A stretch of 64,000 nucleotides of DNA, taken from NCBI RefSeq assembly GCF_024055595.1, contig NZ_JAMXOF010000003.1, positions 1 through 64,000 on the forward strand. The letters run 5' to 3'. This document shows, piece after piece, positions 8,223 to 18,093 of the stretch (positions are counted from its first letter, which is position 1; each line of letters opens with the position of its first letter). Below the pieces are notes generated by a model. The model saw only the letters and a program-made list of their open reading frames with translations. It made no database searches and had not been told where the DNA came from. The DNA comes from Mucilaginibacter aurantiaciroseus. GTDB taxonomy: Bacteria > Bacteroidota > Bacteroidia > Sphingobacteriales > Sphingobacteriaceae. The position numbers and the translations under genes are program-made.

Positions 8223-8894
8223 ATGCCCGAATTTTACGAATCGTTTGTACACCTTGTTTTTATTGGCATTATCGCCTTGTTCCCGGTTGTTAACCCCATA
8301 GGCTCGGCTTTTATGGTTAGTCCGTATTTTGAGAACCTGACGAGGGGCGAAAAAAAGAAAGCTGTAGGGCAAATAACGTTCTACGCGTTCCTCATCTGTA
8401 CGGTATCCCTTTTTGCCGGGCAATGGATCCTGCGGTTATTCGGTATCTCGATACCGGTTGTACAACTGGCGGGTGGTATCATGATCTGTAAAATGGGCTG
8501 GGAGTTCCTCTCATCCGACGAGAAGAAAACCTCCGCCGAAGACCTTGACGACCAACCCAACGTTTCGGCATTTAGCCATATTGCCAATAAACTTTTTTAT
8601 CCCATTACTTTCCCGGCGACTACCGGAGCAGGGACCATATCGGTACTATTCACCCTAAGTGCCCAAGGCGACGCGCTGGGCAGCTCCCGCTATTACATGA
8701 CCACCGGCGCTATCCTGGTGTCCATAGTGGCAATGTGCTCCATGATCTATTTCTTTTACCTCAACACCAAAACCATGATCCACTACCTGGGCGAAAACGG
8801 CGAGAACATCGTAAACCGCATCTCGGCCTTTTTGATCTTTTGCGTGGGCTTGCAGATTGGAATAAGTGGGTTGAAGACGATATTTAAGTTGTAG
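8223..8894 (+). CDS. MarC family (UPF0056) inner-membrane protein
   Basis: This 223-residue protein has six hydrophobic segments and the MarC-like features FPVVNPIGSAFMV near residues 20-33 and PITFPATTGAGTISVLF in the middle. The family is widespread and of unsettled function; the old link to multiple antibiotic resistance is not supported for most members. The ATG at 8223 is used. It is monocistronic and ends 43 bases before the convergent, AT-rich defence-like island. Confidence 0.9.
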   Translation: MPEFYESFVHLVFIGIIALFPVVNPIGSAFMVSPYFENLTRGEKKKAVGQITFYAFLICTVSLFAGQWILRLFGISIPVVQLAGGIMICKMGWEFLSSDEKKTSAEDLDDQPNVSAFSHIANKLFYPITFPATTGAGTISVLFTLSAQGDALGSSRYYMTTGAILVSIVAMCSMIYFFYLNTKTMIHYLGENGENIVNRISAFLIFCVGLQIGISGLKTIFKL

Positions 8895-8937
8895 GGGTGG
8901 GATAGACGCAGATAAGATACACGTAACGATTATCAAA

Positions 8938-10020
8938 TTAAATAGCTCTTTTTACAGTCCTTCCTAAAATAAACGAACTAATAGTCTGTCCCATATCTAA
9001 CCAAACTTTCTGTAGTGAAGGATTAACGTTTAAATATTCGAAAATCTCATCGGCTTTATATTCCACAAAGTTGGATAATACATTATGGCCGTAACCAGGT
9101 ATATAAAAATGATTGTCATTATGCCAAATAGTTTGCAAACTGCTTTCTTGAATTATACCGTACCAATAGTCGTTTAACAAATGACTCATTTGCTTTTCAA
9201 AAGTTCTTAATCCTTTTTTATAATCTACATAGAAAATCGCATCTGGACATTTTTTTTGCAATTTTTCCAATCTGAGATGAGTTTCGTTAAACTCTTTAGA
9301 TTTATATGTTGACTTGTAGAACTCGTGTGGAAATAAATTCTCCACCTCTAAGGCATTCAAGATCACATAATGACACTTTGCGTTTGGTAAGGTTGACGAA
9401 GCCGATTCATGAAATTCCTTCACTTTTTTTGCTGTGTCGCCAAGTTCGGAGTTTGGAGTACTCTTATCACTATCAAGTATACAAAGACAAAACTCTTCTG
9501 CCTTTTCATAAAGCGTTTTATATTCTTTAACAGTAGTGCTACCTCCACCTGTTTGCCTTTTATAAACTACTTTAAATGATTCTAATTTGTTGTGAGCTCT
9601 AAAATACTCAGCAAATAATGCGTATACCTCGGAATCGTTACCATTTTCACCAAGTAATATGGTTCTTTGGACTGAGGCTGTATCTATTAAAGTTGAAAAT
9701 TTAATAGATCGAATTTCAGTTTTAGTCTCAATTTCCGTTGAAAAACTTTCCGGCTCATTAATAGGAATAACTCGAATTATAACGTTAAAGATAGTGAGCC
9801 ACCCCAAAGCCTCCTTATCCCGGGCTAAATAATGTTTCAAATAGAACTTTGAAGTTTCATCCACACTGCCGTCCGAAATTAACTTTACAACATTCCTCGG
9901 TGAAATCACAACAATATGCTTACCCTCTTTGTAGGCCATCATTATGGTTTGAATGAAATCATAATATCTATCGTCTTTTGGTCCCTCTTCAATAAGAACG
10001 TCGTCTAAATAAAATACCAT
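8938..10020 (-). CDS. TOPRIM-like nuclease-type protein, second gene of the ATPase/TOPRIM island
   Basis: The ATG at 10020 (MVFYLDDVLIEEG) gives 360 residues and lies five bases after the ATPase stop; an in-frame extension to 10137 would overlap the ATPase and is rejected. The central region (about 125-245) shows a TOPRIM-like series: ILLGENGNDSEVY with an early acidic residue, CLCILDSDKS with a DxD pair, then NALEVENLFP. This resembles the DUF4435/OLD C-terminal group paired with AAA ATPases in PARIS-like defence. The first 100 or so residues are an extra domain I do not recognise. The gene is visibly more AT-rich than its flanks, suggesting transfer. The TOPRIM assignment comes from motifs by eye, not a search. 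Confidence 0.6.
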   Translation of the reverse strand: MVFYLDDVLIEEGPKDDRYYDFIQTIMMAYKEGKHIVVISPRNVVKLISDGSVDETSKFYLKHYLARDKEALGWLTIFNVIIRVIPINEPESFSTEIETKTEIRSIKFSTLIDTASVQRTILLGENGNDSEVYALFAEYFRAHNKLESFKVVYKRQTGGGSTTVKEYKTLYEKAEEFCLCILDSDKSTPNSELGDTAKKVKEFHESASSTLPNAKCHYVILNALEVENLFPHEFYKSTYKSKEFNETHLRLEKLQKKCPDAIFYVDYKKGLRTFEKQMSHLLNDYWYGIIQESSLQTIWHNDNHFYIPGYGHNVLSNFVEYKADEIFEYLNVNPSLQKVWLDMGQTISSFILGRTVKRAI

Positions 10021-10024
10021 TATT

Positions 10025-11601
10025 TTATTTAGACGGAAGAAAAAACCCAAGTGGCCAATTAATAAGATTTCCATCAGAATCAATTTTTGAGATTGAAATT
10101 TTAGTAGGTTGATTCTCGGAAGTTTTGTTAAAAACAACTATATTCACATCATCAGCGGATAGTTCATTGTTTATAATACAGTCACCAAGACGATTAATTA
10201 TAATATCGCTATGCGTTTCTATAATAAGACTTAAAATAGTACCTTCGGCTTTTGTTAATTTGATTACTTGCGCAAGAGCATCTGCAAACTTTGCTTGAAA
10301 TTCAGGGTGCAAGTGTAATTCTGGCTGTTCGATAACAATAATATTTCTATTGCTACGGTAATAAGATATAACGTTTCTACGATTTGCAAATTTCGATGCT
10401 GTATACCACAGCTGAGTAATTATTGGAAGAATTTGGGAATATCCAAAGCCCATATCCGACAAATTTATTTCATATCCATCTTCGTGAACAATTTTAATTG
10501 AATAATGCCCTTCGATTTTTGTAATTTTCGTTCTAAACCCGAAGTTCTCATTAGTCCAATTTTGGAAACTCGACATCTGTGTGTCTGTTAAGCTGTCTAA
10601 AAAAACCGGAAGATTTTTCCCATTAGGATCAACTTCGTCAACTGCAAGATGTTGAATCCGATAATATCTTTCTGCAGTCGCTCTTATTGGAGCAATATAT
10701 TTAATTCCTGAAAATGTGCTTGTTAGGTACTGATTAATTGCAGACCCGTAGATATCTAAAAAGTCATAAAGTATAATTAAATCTTTCAGGGTTTTAAAAT
10801 CTTCAGAATCAGTCTTCCAATCTGCTATTTTTTCATGCCATTTTTTGGGACTCTTTATATTTTTATTTTTTCGAGTGTGATTTTATCATCGTCTGTCAAA
10901 TCAACATTTTGTATTATATGCCATTTAGTATCTTCACCGGTAGACCTCAAACAATATTTTGATAAAATTGAAAGTATTCGTTTTCGAATAGTCTGTTCAA
11001 CCCTTTCAAACTGTTGAGGATATTCCGAAGATATTTTTTTTTCTTTTAAAAACTCTAAAAAAAAACCTCCATCGTCTATAAATCGAAAGTTGTCATCTGC
11101 CTTAAAATGATTGGAACCATTTATTACAATGGAAGTTGTTGAGTTTTTTTTTTGGTCAATTTTAATTACAACCTGATTAGTTAAAAATTTGAAAACTATT
11201 TCACTGATTTGAATTAGTTCTTTGTCATTTTCCTCGAACTTTAAGTTATAATTAACCGCAAAATCCTTTCTCAAGGGATATCTTACGTAACGTCTTCCAC
11301 GATTTCTCCTATTTAAGAATTCAAAAAAGTATTCATCAAGTGTAAAACCCAATTCATATTTTTCATTTTCGCTTTTTAAATTGTGTGGTTTGATGTCTTT
11401 ATATGAACCAAAATCTATGTAATTCCCATAGAGCAGAATCGGTGACTTAGTTTTTTCTTCAGTGCTTTGCTTTAGCATAGGAAAAGTCCTTAAAAACGAA
11501 CTTTTACCTGAACTGTTTTTACCTATCAGAATAGTTATTGGTTTTATGTCTATATCACCAGTATCTTCTAAACTCCGAAAATTTTTTATTCTCAACTTCA
11601 T
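10025..11601 (-). pseudogene. ABC-type AAA ATPase (OLD/AAA_15-like) split by a -1 frameshift at an A-tract
   Basis: The first frame (11601 to 10855, 248 residues) begins MKLRIKNFRSLED and carries Walker A GKNSSGKSS (residues 27-35). It stops at TAA 10855-10857. The next frame is open from about 10862 to 10025 with no stops and carries SPKKWHEKIADW, GYSQILPII, the signature and Walker B region IIVIEQPELHLHP and the switch IETHSDIIINRL. Adding one A to the A5 or A6 run at 10860-10871 restores about 525 continuous residues, normal for this ATPase class. The shift could be decay, phase variation, recoding or an assembly error. A start at 10576 would give only the C-terminal 183 residues. The gene is paired with the TOPRIM-like gene immediately downstream. 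Confidence 0.75.
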
Positions 11602-11709
11602 ATTAAGTAGATTACTTTTTAAAGATGTGAATTTAAATGAATAGGACGCATGGTAACAATTAATTATAATTTCTTAAAATAGAGAAGATATGTTTGGTCA
11701 TGATCCACC

Positions 11710-14652
11710 TCACCCCCTCATAATCTCCCTCTGTATATTAAACAAAAATTCAAACAAGTTCATTTCGGTGGGGATCTGGAGTTTTTTGCGGAGACGGTAA
11801 CGGCTGATCTCTACTCCGCGTACGGAGATGGCCATCAGCTGGGCCACTTCCTTGCTGGATAGGTTCATGATGAGGTAGGCACAAAGTTTTAGCTCCTGCT
11901 GGTTGATGCTTGGATAGCGGTCTTTTATTACGCTTAAAAAGTTGGAGTGCACTTTGTCAAAATGGATAGAAAATTGTTCCCACTCCTCGTTCAGCTTGTT
12001 TTCTTCGGCAAGCAGGCGCAATATCTTTTTGATCTCGGCGGTCTCAACCATCTCCCTGCCCAATTTTTGGAGGTGCTGCAGTTCCTCCTTCACCTTTAAT
12101 ATAAACTCTTTTTTCTGCACCAGGTTCAACGCCGCGGATGCCAGTTCGGATGTCTTAAATTCAATTTCAGATTGCAGCTTATCGTTCTTCAGCTTCACCA
12201 CCTCTTTTTCAGATCGTTCTAGTTCCAGCTGGTGCAGGTAGGCAATTTGCTTTTGCTCTTCCTCGTTCTTTTGCTGCTGTATCAGCAACTGCTTTTGCTG
12301 CTTTTTAATGTGGCTTGCTTCCTGCAGCTTATATATATAGTATAGTACGCCGGCTATCAGCACTGAATAAAGCAGGTACGCCCACACCGTTTGGTACCAG
12401 GGCGGGTTGATCACAAACACATACGTAGCCACCGCCGATTCATTATTCTGGTGGTTGCGCGCCTTTACTTTAAAAGTATAATTGCCTGCGGGCAAGTTGG
12501 TATAATCTTTATCCGGCCGTTTAGACCATTCCGACCATTCCTTATCAAAGCCATCCAGCAGATAACTGTACTCCGCATTAGATTGTTCCTCAAAAATTGG
12601 CGACGAGTATTCAAAATGCAGCGAGTTCCAGTTATGGGTTAGGGATGGGGTGTTTTCTGCAGCTTGCTCTTTATCATCGCTCACCCCGGTAAAGTAGCCG
12701 CCGTAAAGCAGGCTATCAACACCATAAGTAGCTTTCACCCTGCGGATGTAGACATTTATCGGCCTTATATTTTGCTTGTATTTGGCGTAGTTGATGTGGT
12801 AAAAACCATTCTCGCTACCCACAAATACGTTGTTGGCGTTAACGGGGTAAATATTTTCGAAGCCACTTAGTATGCGGTTGTTCAGTTCGGGGATGTTGAT
12901 GATGGTTGGTGCTGACGTGTAATCTGCCACGCCAACGCTTTTGCCTTGTACAAACCAAACGTTGCCGGCGGCATCCTCTTTTAGGTACCGTAAACTTCTG
13001 TCGCCAAAGATTTTTTTGAACTGTGCGGATTGCACAAAGCGGTCGGTTGCCGCATCGTATTCGTAAATACCTTTTTCGGAAGCGATAACGATCCGGCCCT
13101 TTATCTTAAACACAAAATTGTTTAGGGTTGATGGCAGGCCCTCATCTTTGGTATAGGTTTTAACCTGGCCTGTATTAGGGTCGAGTTTGTAAACACCACG
13201 GTACGGGTGCGATGTCCAGATCAAATTATGCTCATCCACCTGCATAAATCTCGCCGACTCATAATACTTGCCCAAGCTGCCTTTATCAATCAGGGTAGCG
13301 CCTTTATTATCAAATAACCGAACCCCGTAGTAGTTACCCGCTGCTATCAATGATTCGCCACTTTTGTTTTTCAAGGCCTGGAAAGTCCAGAAACCGGTAA
13401 CATTATAGATGGGAGAAAGCCTATCGCCCATGATCTCGAACAAACCATCATCCTTACCCGCAAGCAGGCGGCCGTTCACTTCAACCATGTTCCATGTTTG
13501 GCCTTCGCCGGTCGTTTTAAAGTCGTTTTTTAGATAACTGAGGTCGCTTATACCCTTAACCGGGAGCTGGTACACGCCGTTAGATAATGCGAAGTATAAA
13601 TTGTTCTTAAACAAGGCCGCGCCATAGCCACCGCCATCTTTAAATATTAATGGATTTATGTGCTTAACCGCGTTGTTATAGGCGATATAATCAATTCCGT
13701 TATCCAGCCCAAGCCATACGTTGTGGTTAGCATCGGTATACATACAACGCACATTGATATTTTGCAGTCCTTCTTTTTTGCCGATGTTCTCGATGATGTT
13801 ACCGGTTTTATCAAACTGATAAATGCCATTAACATAAGTGCCTACCAGGTAAGTGCCATCGTTCAATGCTGTTGCTCCTGAAAAATGCTGGTGGTTATCA
13901 ATACCGGTCCCGTTAAGGTTAAAGTAATTTAGTTTATTGCCAGTTAGCAAAAACAAGCCATCCTTTGCAGAGGTAACCAGGCCCGTGGTATCATTAAATT
14001 TGGATATGCTGGTAATATAAAAGCCATTTGGCAGATCCGCTTTTGCAATAAACGGCGTCCAGCTGCCATTTGTTAATGCTAAAACGCCTTTTTGCTCATC
14101 ATGAGCCAATAGCTTACTGCCATATGTACCCAAAAACAACCACGAGGGCGAATGGTAAATGGTTATCTTACTGTTGCTATACCTAAAGATCTTATCATGC
14201 GTGCGAAAAAAGATGTCATTCCCATAAGCCGCAATATCCCATATATCAGAAAATGCTTGATCGGTTTTAGGGATGAGGTTTTTAAGCGAGGTAAAAACAA
14301 GCCGGCCATTTTTTGCGGGGGCAAAGTATCCTATTTCATCCTGCCCGCCAACGTAAAGCTTTTTATCGGCACCAAATTCTAATGACCGTACAATGGTTTT
14401 ATTGGGCAGCGGGTAAAGCTGCCAGTACGAACCATCGAACACCAGCACACCCTCATTGTTAGCCAAATACATCCGGCCCTGCGCATCCTGGCGTATTTTC
14501 CAGTTTTGCGTACCTGCATTATACTGCCTTTTCTCGTAATTAACGGTTTTGCGCTGCCCAATGTAGGCCTGTGCCATGGCACCTTGCGCCATCACATTAA
14601 TTATTACGAAAAGCAGCAGCCTTAAATACAAAAGATTATAGCGTTTAATCAA
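11710..14652 (-). CDS. Membrane-anchored triple-tyrosine / LuxR-type regulator of the glucan locus
   Basis: This 980-residue one-component regulator has a signal peptide (about 1-27, ending AMA). A periplasmic double beta-propeller of Reg_prop-like repeats follows (about 45-680), with motifs such as NNEGVLVFDGSYW and NVWLGLDNGIDYI. A Y_Y_Y immunoglobulin-like domain covers about 690-760 (EYSYLLDGFDKEWSEW), then one transmembrane helix (about 765-788) and a long coiled coil (790-905). The C-terminal LuxR-type HTH has LSSKEVAQLMAISVRGVEIS. There is no kinase or receiver domain. Divergent to susC at 14952, it probably binds a glucan oligosaccharide in the periplasm and activates the locus. Direct membrane-bound transcription factors of this build are known in Bacteroidota; the ligand is inferred. 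Confidence 0.88.
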   Translation of the reverse strand: MIKRYNLLYLRLLLFVIINVMAQGAMAQAYIGQRKTVNYEKRQYNAGTQNWKIRQDAQGRMYLANNEGVLVFDGSYWQLYPLPNKTIVRSLEFGADKKLYVGGQDEIGYFAPAKNGRLVFTSLKNLIPKTDQAFSDIWDIAAYGNDIFFRTHDKIFRYSNSKITIYHSPSWLFLGTYGSKLLAHDEQKGVLALTNGSWTPFIAKADLPNGFYITSISKFNDTTGLVTSAKDGLFLLTGNKLNYFNLNGTGIDNHQHFSGATALNDGTYLVGTYVNGIYQFDKTGNIIENIGKKEGLQNINVRCMYTDANHNVWLGLDNGIDYIAYNNAVKHINPLIFKDGGGYGAALFKNNLYFALSNGVYQLPVKGISDLSYLKNDFKTTGEGQTWNMVEVNGRLLAGKDDGLFEIMGDRLSPIYNVTGFWTFQALKNKSGESLIAAGNYYGVRLFDNKGATLIDKGSLGKYYESARFMQVDEHNLIWTSHPYRGVYKLDPNTGQVKTYTKDEGLPSTLNNFVFKIKGRIVIASEKGIYEYDAATDRFVQSAQFKKIFGDRSLRYLKEDAAGNVWFVQGKSVGVADYTSAPTIINIPELNNRILSGFENIYPVNANNVFVGSENGFYHINYAKYKQNIRPINVYIRRVKATYGVDSLLYGGYFTGVSDDKEQAAENTPSLTHNWNSLHFEYSSPIFEEQSNAEYSYLLDGFDKEWSEWSKRPDKDYTNLPAGNYTFKVKARNHQNNESAVATYVFVINPPWYQTVWAYLLYSVLIAGVLYYIYKLQEASHIKKQQKQLLIQQQKNEEEQKQIAYLHQLELERSEKEVVKLKNDKLQSEIEFKTSELASAALNLVQKKEFILKVKEELQHLQKLGREMVETAEIKKILRLLAEENKLNEEWEQFSIHFDKVHSNFLSVIKDRYPSINQQELKLCAYLIMNLSSKEVAQLMAISVRGVEISRYRLRKKLQIPTEMNLFEFLFNIQREIMRG

Positions 14653-14951
14653 AATTATATAGGTGTTTAAAATTGATTTACTAATATCCGTCTTTTTAAA
14701 TGAAATTTCAATGTTGTGTAGTAGTGATGTAGTGCGAAATTTCGCTTTGGGATACGCTTCGTATACATTTGATTCCTATAAACCAATTGCTCCGGCAAAT
14801 TATAACCCAATTTAAAAACCGTTAACAAATGCTTAAAGCTTAAGTATGGCTGCGCATGATTGTGCGCGAAAATGAAAACATATGAAGAAACTTTTACAAC
14901 CAACCAACGTCGTCCTGAACGACCTAATTAATTTAACCTAAAAATAAATCT
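14653..14951. promoter_or_regulatory. Divergent control region between regulator and susC
   Basis: This 299-base AT-rich gap separates divergent genes and so must hold both promoters. A short hairpin is visible near 14848-14869 (TGCGCA...TGTGCGCG). No clean TAnnTTTG box could be assigned. No small ORF in it looks real. Confidence 0.4.
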
Positions 14952-17900
14952 ATGCAATTAAAACTCAAGTTTTTTATGGGGATTGCTTTGCTTTTCTGTT
15001 TCGTTAGCCAGGGCTATGCACAAACCCTGCGCCTAACCGGTAAAGTAACCCAAAAGGTGGACGGACAGGCATTGCCCGGCGCATCAGTAACCGTTAAAGG
15101 CACAACGGTGGGCGTTGTTACCGATGTAAACGGTAATTACGCATTAAACATCCCGCAAAGTGGCGGGACAATCGTGGTATCATTTGTCGGCATGGTATCC
15201 GTTGAAAGAACAGTAACACAAGCCGGTACAGAAAACTTCACATTAGAAGACAACGCTAACAACGCGCTTAACGAGGTTGTAGTAATTGGTTACGGTACCC
15301 AAAAGGTAACTAAGGTATCGGGTGCTATCTCAACCATAAAAAGCACCGACATCCAAAGGCAAAACCCGGTACGTGCAGAAGAGGCCATACAGGGCCGCGC
15401 CGCAGGTGTTACGGTTATACAAGGCGGTACGCCGGGCTCATCGCCAACAGTGGCTATCCGTGGTATCCCTTCTTATGCGGGTTCAGCCCCGTTGGTGGTT
15501 ATTGATGGTGTGCAACAATCACTGGCCGATCTTAACTCGGTAAACCCGATAGATATCGAATCTATCAGCGTACTTAAAGATGCATCTGCAACCGCTATTT
15601 ACGGTGTTAAAGGTGGTAACGGTATTATTGTGGTTACTACCAAAACCGGTAGAAAGAACATGAAACCCGAATTTACTGTTAACAGCAGCTACGGTGTGCA
15701 GGAAATAGCACGTTACATTGGCGTTTTAAATGCAACCGAATATGGCGCAATAGTAAACGAAGGCAGCGTAGCATCGGGTGGTAACGTTATTTTCCCTGAC
15801 CTGACCACTTTAGGTGTTGGTAGCAACTGGCAAAAAGAGGTGTTTAAAACCGCTCCTTTACAACAACATACCATTGGTGTACGTGGCGGCAGCGAAACTG
15901 TAAACTACTTTTTATCGGGTGGCTACACCAGCCAGGGCGGTATAGTTGGCGGCATCGATAAATCAAGGTTTGATCGTGGAAATTTCACTGCAAACATCGA
16001 TTTTCAGCTATCACAAAAACTTAAACTTACCCTGAACACTACCGGTGTAATTTTAAACTCAAAAGGCATCCAGGAAAACTCGTTTAATAGTGTAATTGGT
16101 AGCGCGCTTAACTTCGACCCAACGGTACCAGTTTTAAATACCGATCCTAACAGCGTTGGAAAATACGGATACAGTAATTTGATCCTGTCTGAGGTTTACA
16201 ACCCGCTTACCAAACTGGATAACACCTACAACAAAAGCCTTGGCAGTAAATTGTACGGTAAGTTTGAGGCACAATACGATATTTTAAAGAACCTGAAATT
16301 AACCAGCAGGTTTGGTTATACAAAGTATGATGCTAACAGCAAAGGCTTTACCCCGCTTGTATTTTACGGCCCGCTTAACGTTGATAACAGCATGAATGCC
16401 GATAGATCTACCGTGATTGATAAGCATAACAGCGTAAACCACGATAAAGTGAGCAACTTTAACTACACCTGGGAAACATTTGCCAACTATAACTTTAAAG
16501 TAGCGGAAGACCATACCTTTGAAACGGTTGTTGGTTTCTCACTGGCAAAAGAATCTGGTAACGCGGCCGGTGTAAACAGGCAGGATGTACCTTTTAACTC
16601 TTGGGAGTTTGCAGATTACAGCGCGGCAACCGGTACCAACACAGCTACCAACCCAAGCGCCACAGGGGGTTATTACTATCAGTACTTTAAACGCAACATG
16701 TCGTTCTTTGGCAGGTTGAACTACGATTACAAAGAGAAATACCTTGCATCGTTCACCGCGCGCCGCGACGGCTCAACAGCTTTTGGTGCCGATAACAAGT
16801 TTGCTAACTTCTTTTCCGGTTCGGTAGGATGGGTTGCCAGTAAAGAGAGTTTCTTTAATGTACCTGCTATTAATTTCTTAAAAATTAGGGGTAGCTACGG
16901 TACTGTAGGTAATGATAATACACCAACACAGGCTACCACTATTATCACCGGCGGCCCTGATTATGGCCCTACTGCAAACAGCAATGGCTATAACTTTAGC
17001 AATGTGTTCTATCCGGGGTCTACCTTAGGTACAACAGAAAACAAACTATTAGGATGGGAAAGCCAGAAACAAGCTAACGTTGGTTTCGACCTTACCCTGT
17101 TTAACGGCAAATTAACAGTTACTGCCGATTATTATGAAAAACGTGTGGGTGGGTTGTTATTCCAACCGGCAACAGTTTACACAGGTGGTACAACCCCGGT
17201 ACCTGCAGCTAACATCGGCTCAACCAAAAACAACGGGGTAGATATATCTATAGGCTACAACGAAACTATTGGAAACGGGTTTAAACTAGGTAACACTTTT
17301 AACATAACTACAGTAAAAAGCCTGGTTACCGCAACTAATACTGATGGCACCGCTAAAATATTTGGTGGCAGCTACTTCAACGGGCAGTCGCAACAGGTAA
17401 CCGTATTTGAAAAAGGCCAGGCACCTGGTTATTTCTATGGCTACAAAACAAATGGTTTGTTCCAGAACGCGGCTGAGATAGCAGCAGCGCCAACTCAAAC
17501 AGGCGCTCAACCGGGCGATATCCGTTTTGTGGATGTTAACGGCGATAAAGTAATAAATGCCGCCGACCGCACCAATATTGGTAACCCGTTCCCTACTGTT
17601 ATTTTGGGATGGACGCTATCAATGAGTTACAAAAACTTTGATTTTAACGCGTTCACTTATGCATCTATCGGTAACGATATTTACCGTGCTTACGAGCGTA
17701 ACGGTAACTACACCAACAAATTCCGCGGTGTGCTTGCAAGATGGACCGGCGAAGGAACTACTAACGATGCCCGCAACCCAAGGTATTCATTTACCGATGC
17801 CAACAGCAATATCCGCGCGTCAGACAGGTATGTCGAAGATGGTTCATTCGTGAAGATCAAAAACATCCAGTTAGGTTATACCTTCCCTCGCTTAATGCAG

Positions 17901-18074
17901 GGCAAAGTATTTAAAAGTATAAGAATCTACGCGCAGGTTCGTAACGCTGCAACATTCACCAAGTACTCCGGCTACGATCCTGAGATCTCAGGTGGTGTGC
18001 TTGATACCGGTGTTGACCGTGGCGCATACCCGCAGCCAAGAACATACAGCATGGGCCTTGACATTAAATTATAA
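14952..18074 (+). CDS. SusC/RagA-family TonB-dependent outer-membrane transporter
   Basis: This 1040-residue outer-membrane receptor imports oligosaccharides in complex with the SusD lipoprotein. The signal peptide covers residues 1-23 (ending GYA). A CarboxypepD_reg-like domain lies at about 26-110 (GKVTQKVDGQALPGASVTV). The TonB box/plug region begins NEVVVIGYGTQK, and the plug (about 110-230) contains IRGIPSYAGSAPLVVIDG. The C-terminal barrel ends with the usual AYPQPRTYSMGLDIKL-type motif. It is the first gene of the plus-strand PUL operon and is followed 19 bases later by susD. Energy would come from TonB-ExbBD encoded elsewhere. Confidence 0.95.
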   Translation: MQLKLKFFMGIALLFCFVSQGYAQTLRLTGKVTQKVDGQALPGASVTVKGTTVGVVTDVNGNYALNIPQSGGTIVVSFVGMVSVERTVTQAGTENFTLEDNANNALNEVVVIGYGTQKVTKVSGAISTIKSTDIQRQNPVRAEEAIQGRAAGVTVIQGGTPGSSPTVAIRGIPSYAGSAPLVVIDGVQQSLADLNSVNPIDIESISVLKDASATAIYGVKGGNGIIVVTTKTGRKNMKPEFTVNSSYGVQEIARYIGVLNATEYGAIVNEGSVASGGNVIFPDLTTLGVGSNWQKEVFKTAPLQQHTIGVRGGSETVNYFLSGGYTSQGGIVGGIDKSRFDRGNFTANIDFQLSQKLKLTLNTTGVILNSKGIQENSFNSVIGSALNFDPTVPVLNTDPNSVGKYGYSNLILSEVYNPLTKLDNTYNKSLGSKLYGKFEAQYDILKNLKLTSRFGYTKYDANSKGFTPLVFYGPLNVDNSMNADRSTVIDKHNSVNHDKVSNFNYTWETFANYNFKVAEDHTFETVVGFSLAKESGNAAGVNRQDVPFNSWEFADYSAATGTNTATNPSATGGYYYQYFKRNMSFFGRLNYDYKEKYLASFTARRDGSTAFGADNKFANFFSGSVGWVASKESFFNVPAINFLKIRGSYGTVGNDNTPTQATTIITGGPDYGPTANSNGYNFSNVFYPGSTLGTTENKLLGWESQKQANVGFDLTLFNGKLTVTADYYEKRVGGLLFQPATVYTGGTTPVPAANIGSTKNNGVDISIGYNETIGNGFKLGNTFNITTVKSLVTATNTDGTAKIFGGSYFNGQSQQVTVFEKGQAPGYFYGYKTNGLFQNAAEIAAAPTQTGAQPGDIRFVDVNGDKVINAADRTNIGNPFPTVILGWTLSMSYKNFDFNAFTYASIGNDIYRAYERNGNYTNKFRGVLARWTGEGTTNDARNPRYSFTDANSNIRASDRYVEDGSFVKIKNIQLGYTFPRLMQGKVFKSIRIYAQVRNAATFTKYSGYDPEISGGVLDTGVDRGAYPQPRTYSMGLDIKL

Positions 18075-18093
18075 TTCATTAAAAAACAATACG

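Noticed and set aside
10021..10137. N-terminal extension of the TOPRIM-like protein to 10137
   Set aside because: Overlaps the conserved C-terminus of the ATPase; the ATG at 10020 lies five bases after the ATPase stop and gives a natural start.
17992..18093. Extended N-terminus of SusD
   Set aside because: Overlaps SusC coding sequence and would remove the lipoprotein signal from the N-terminus.
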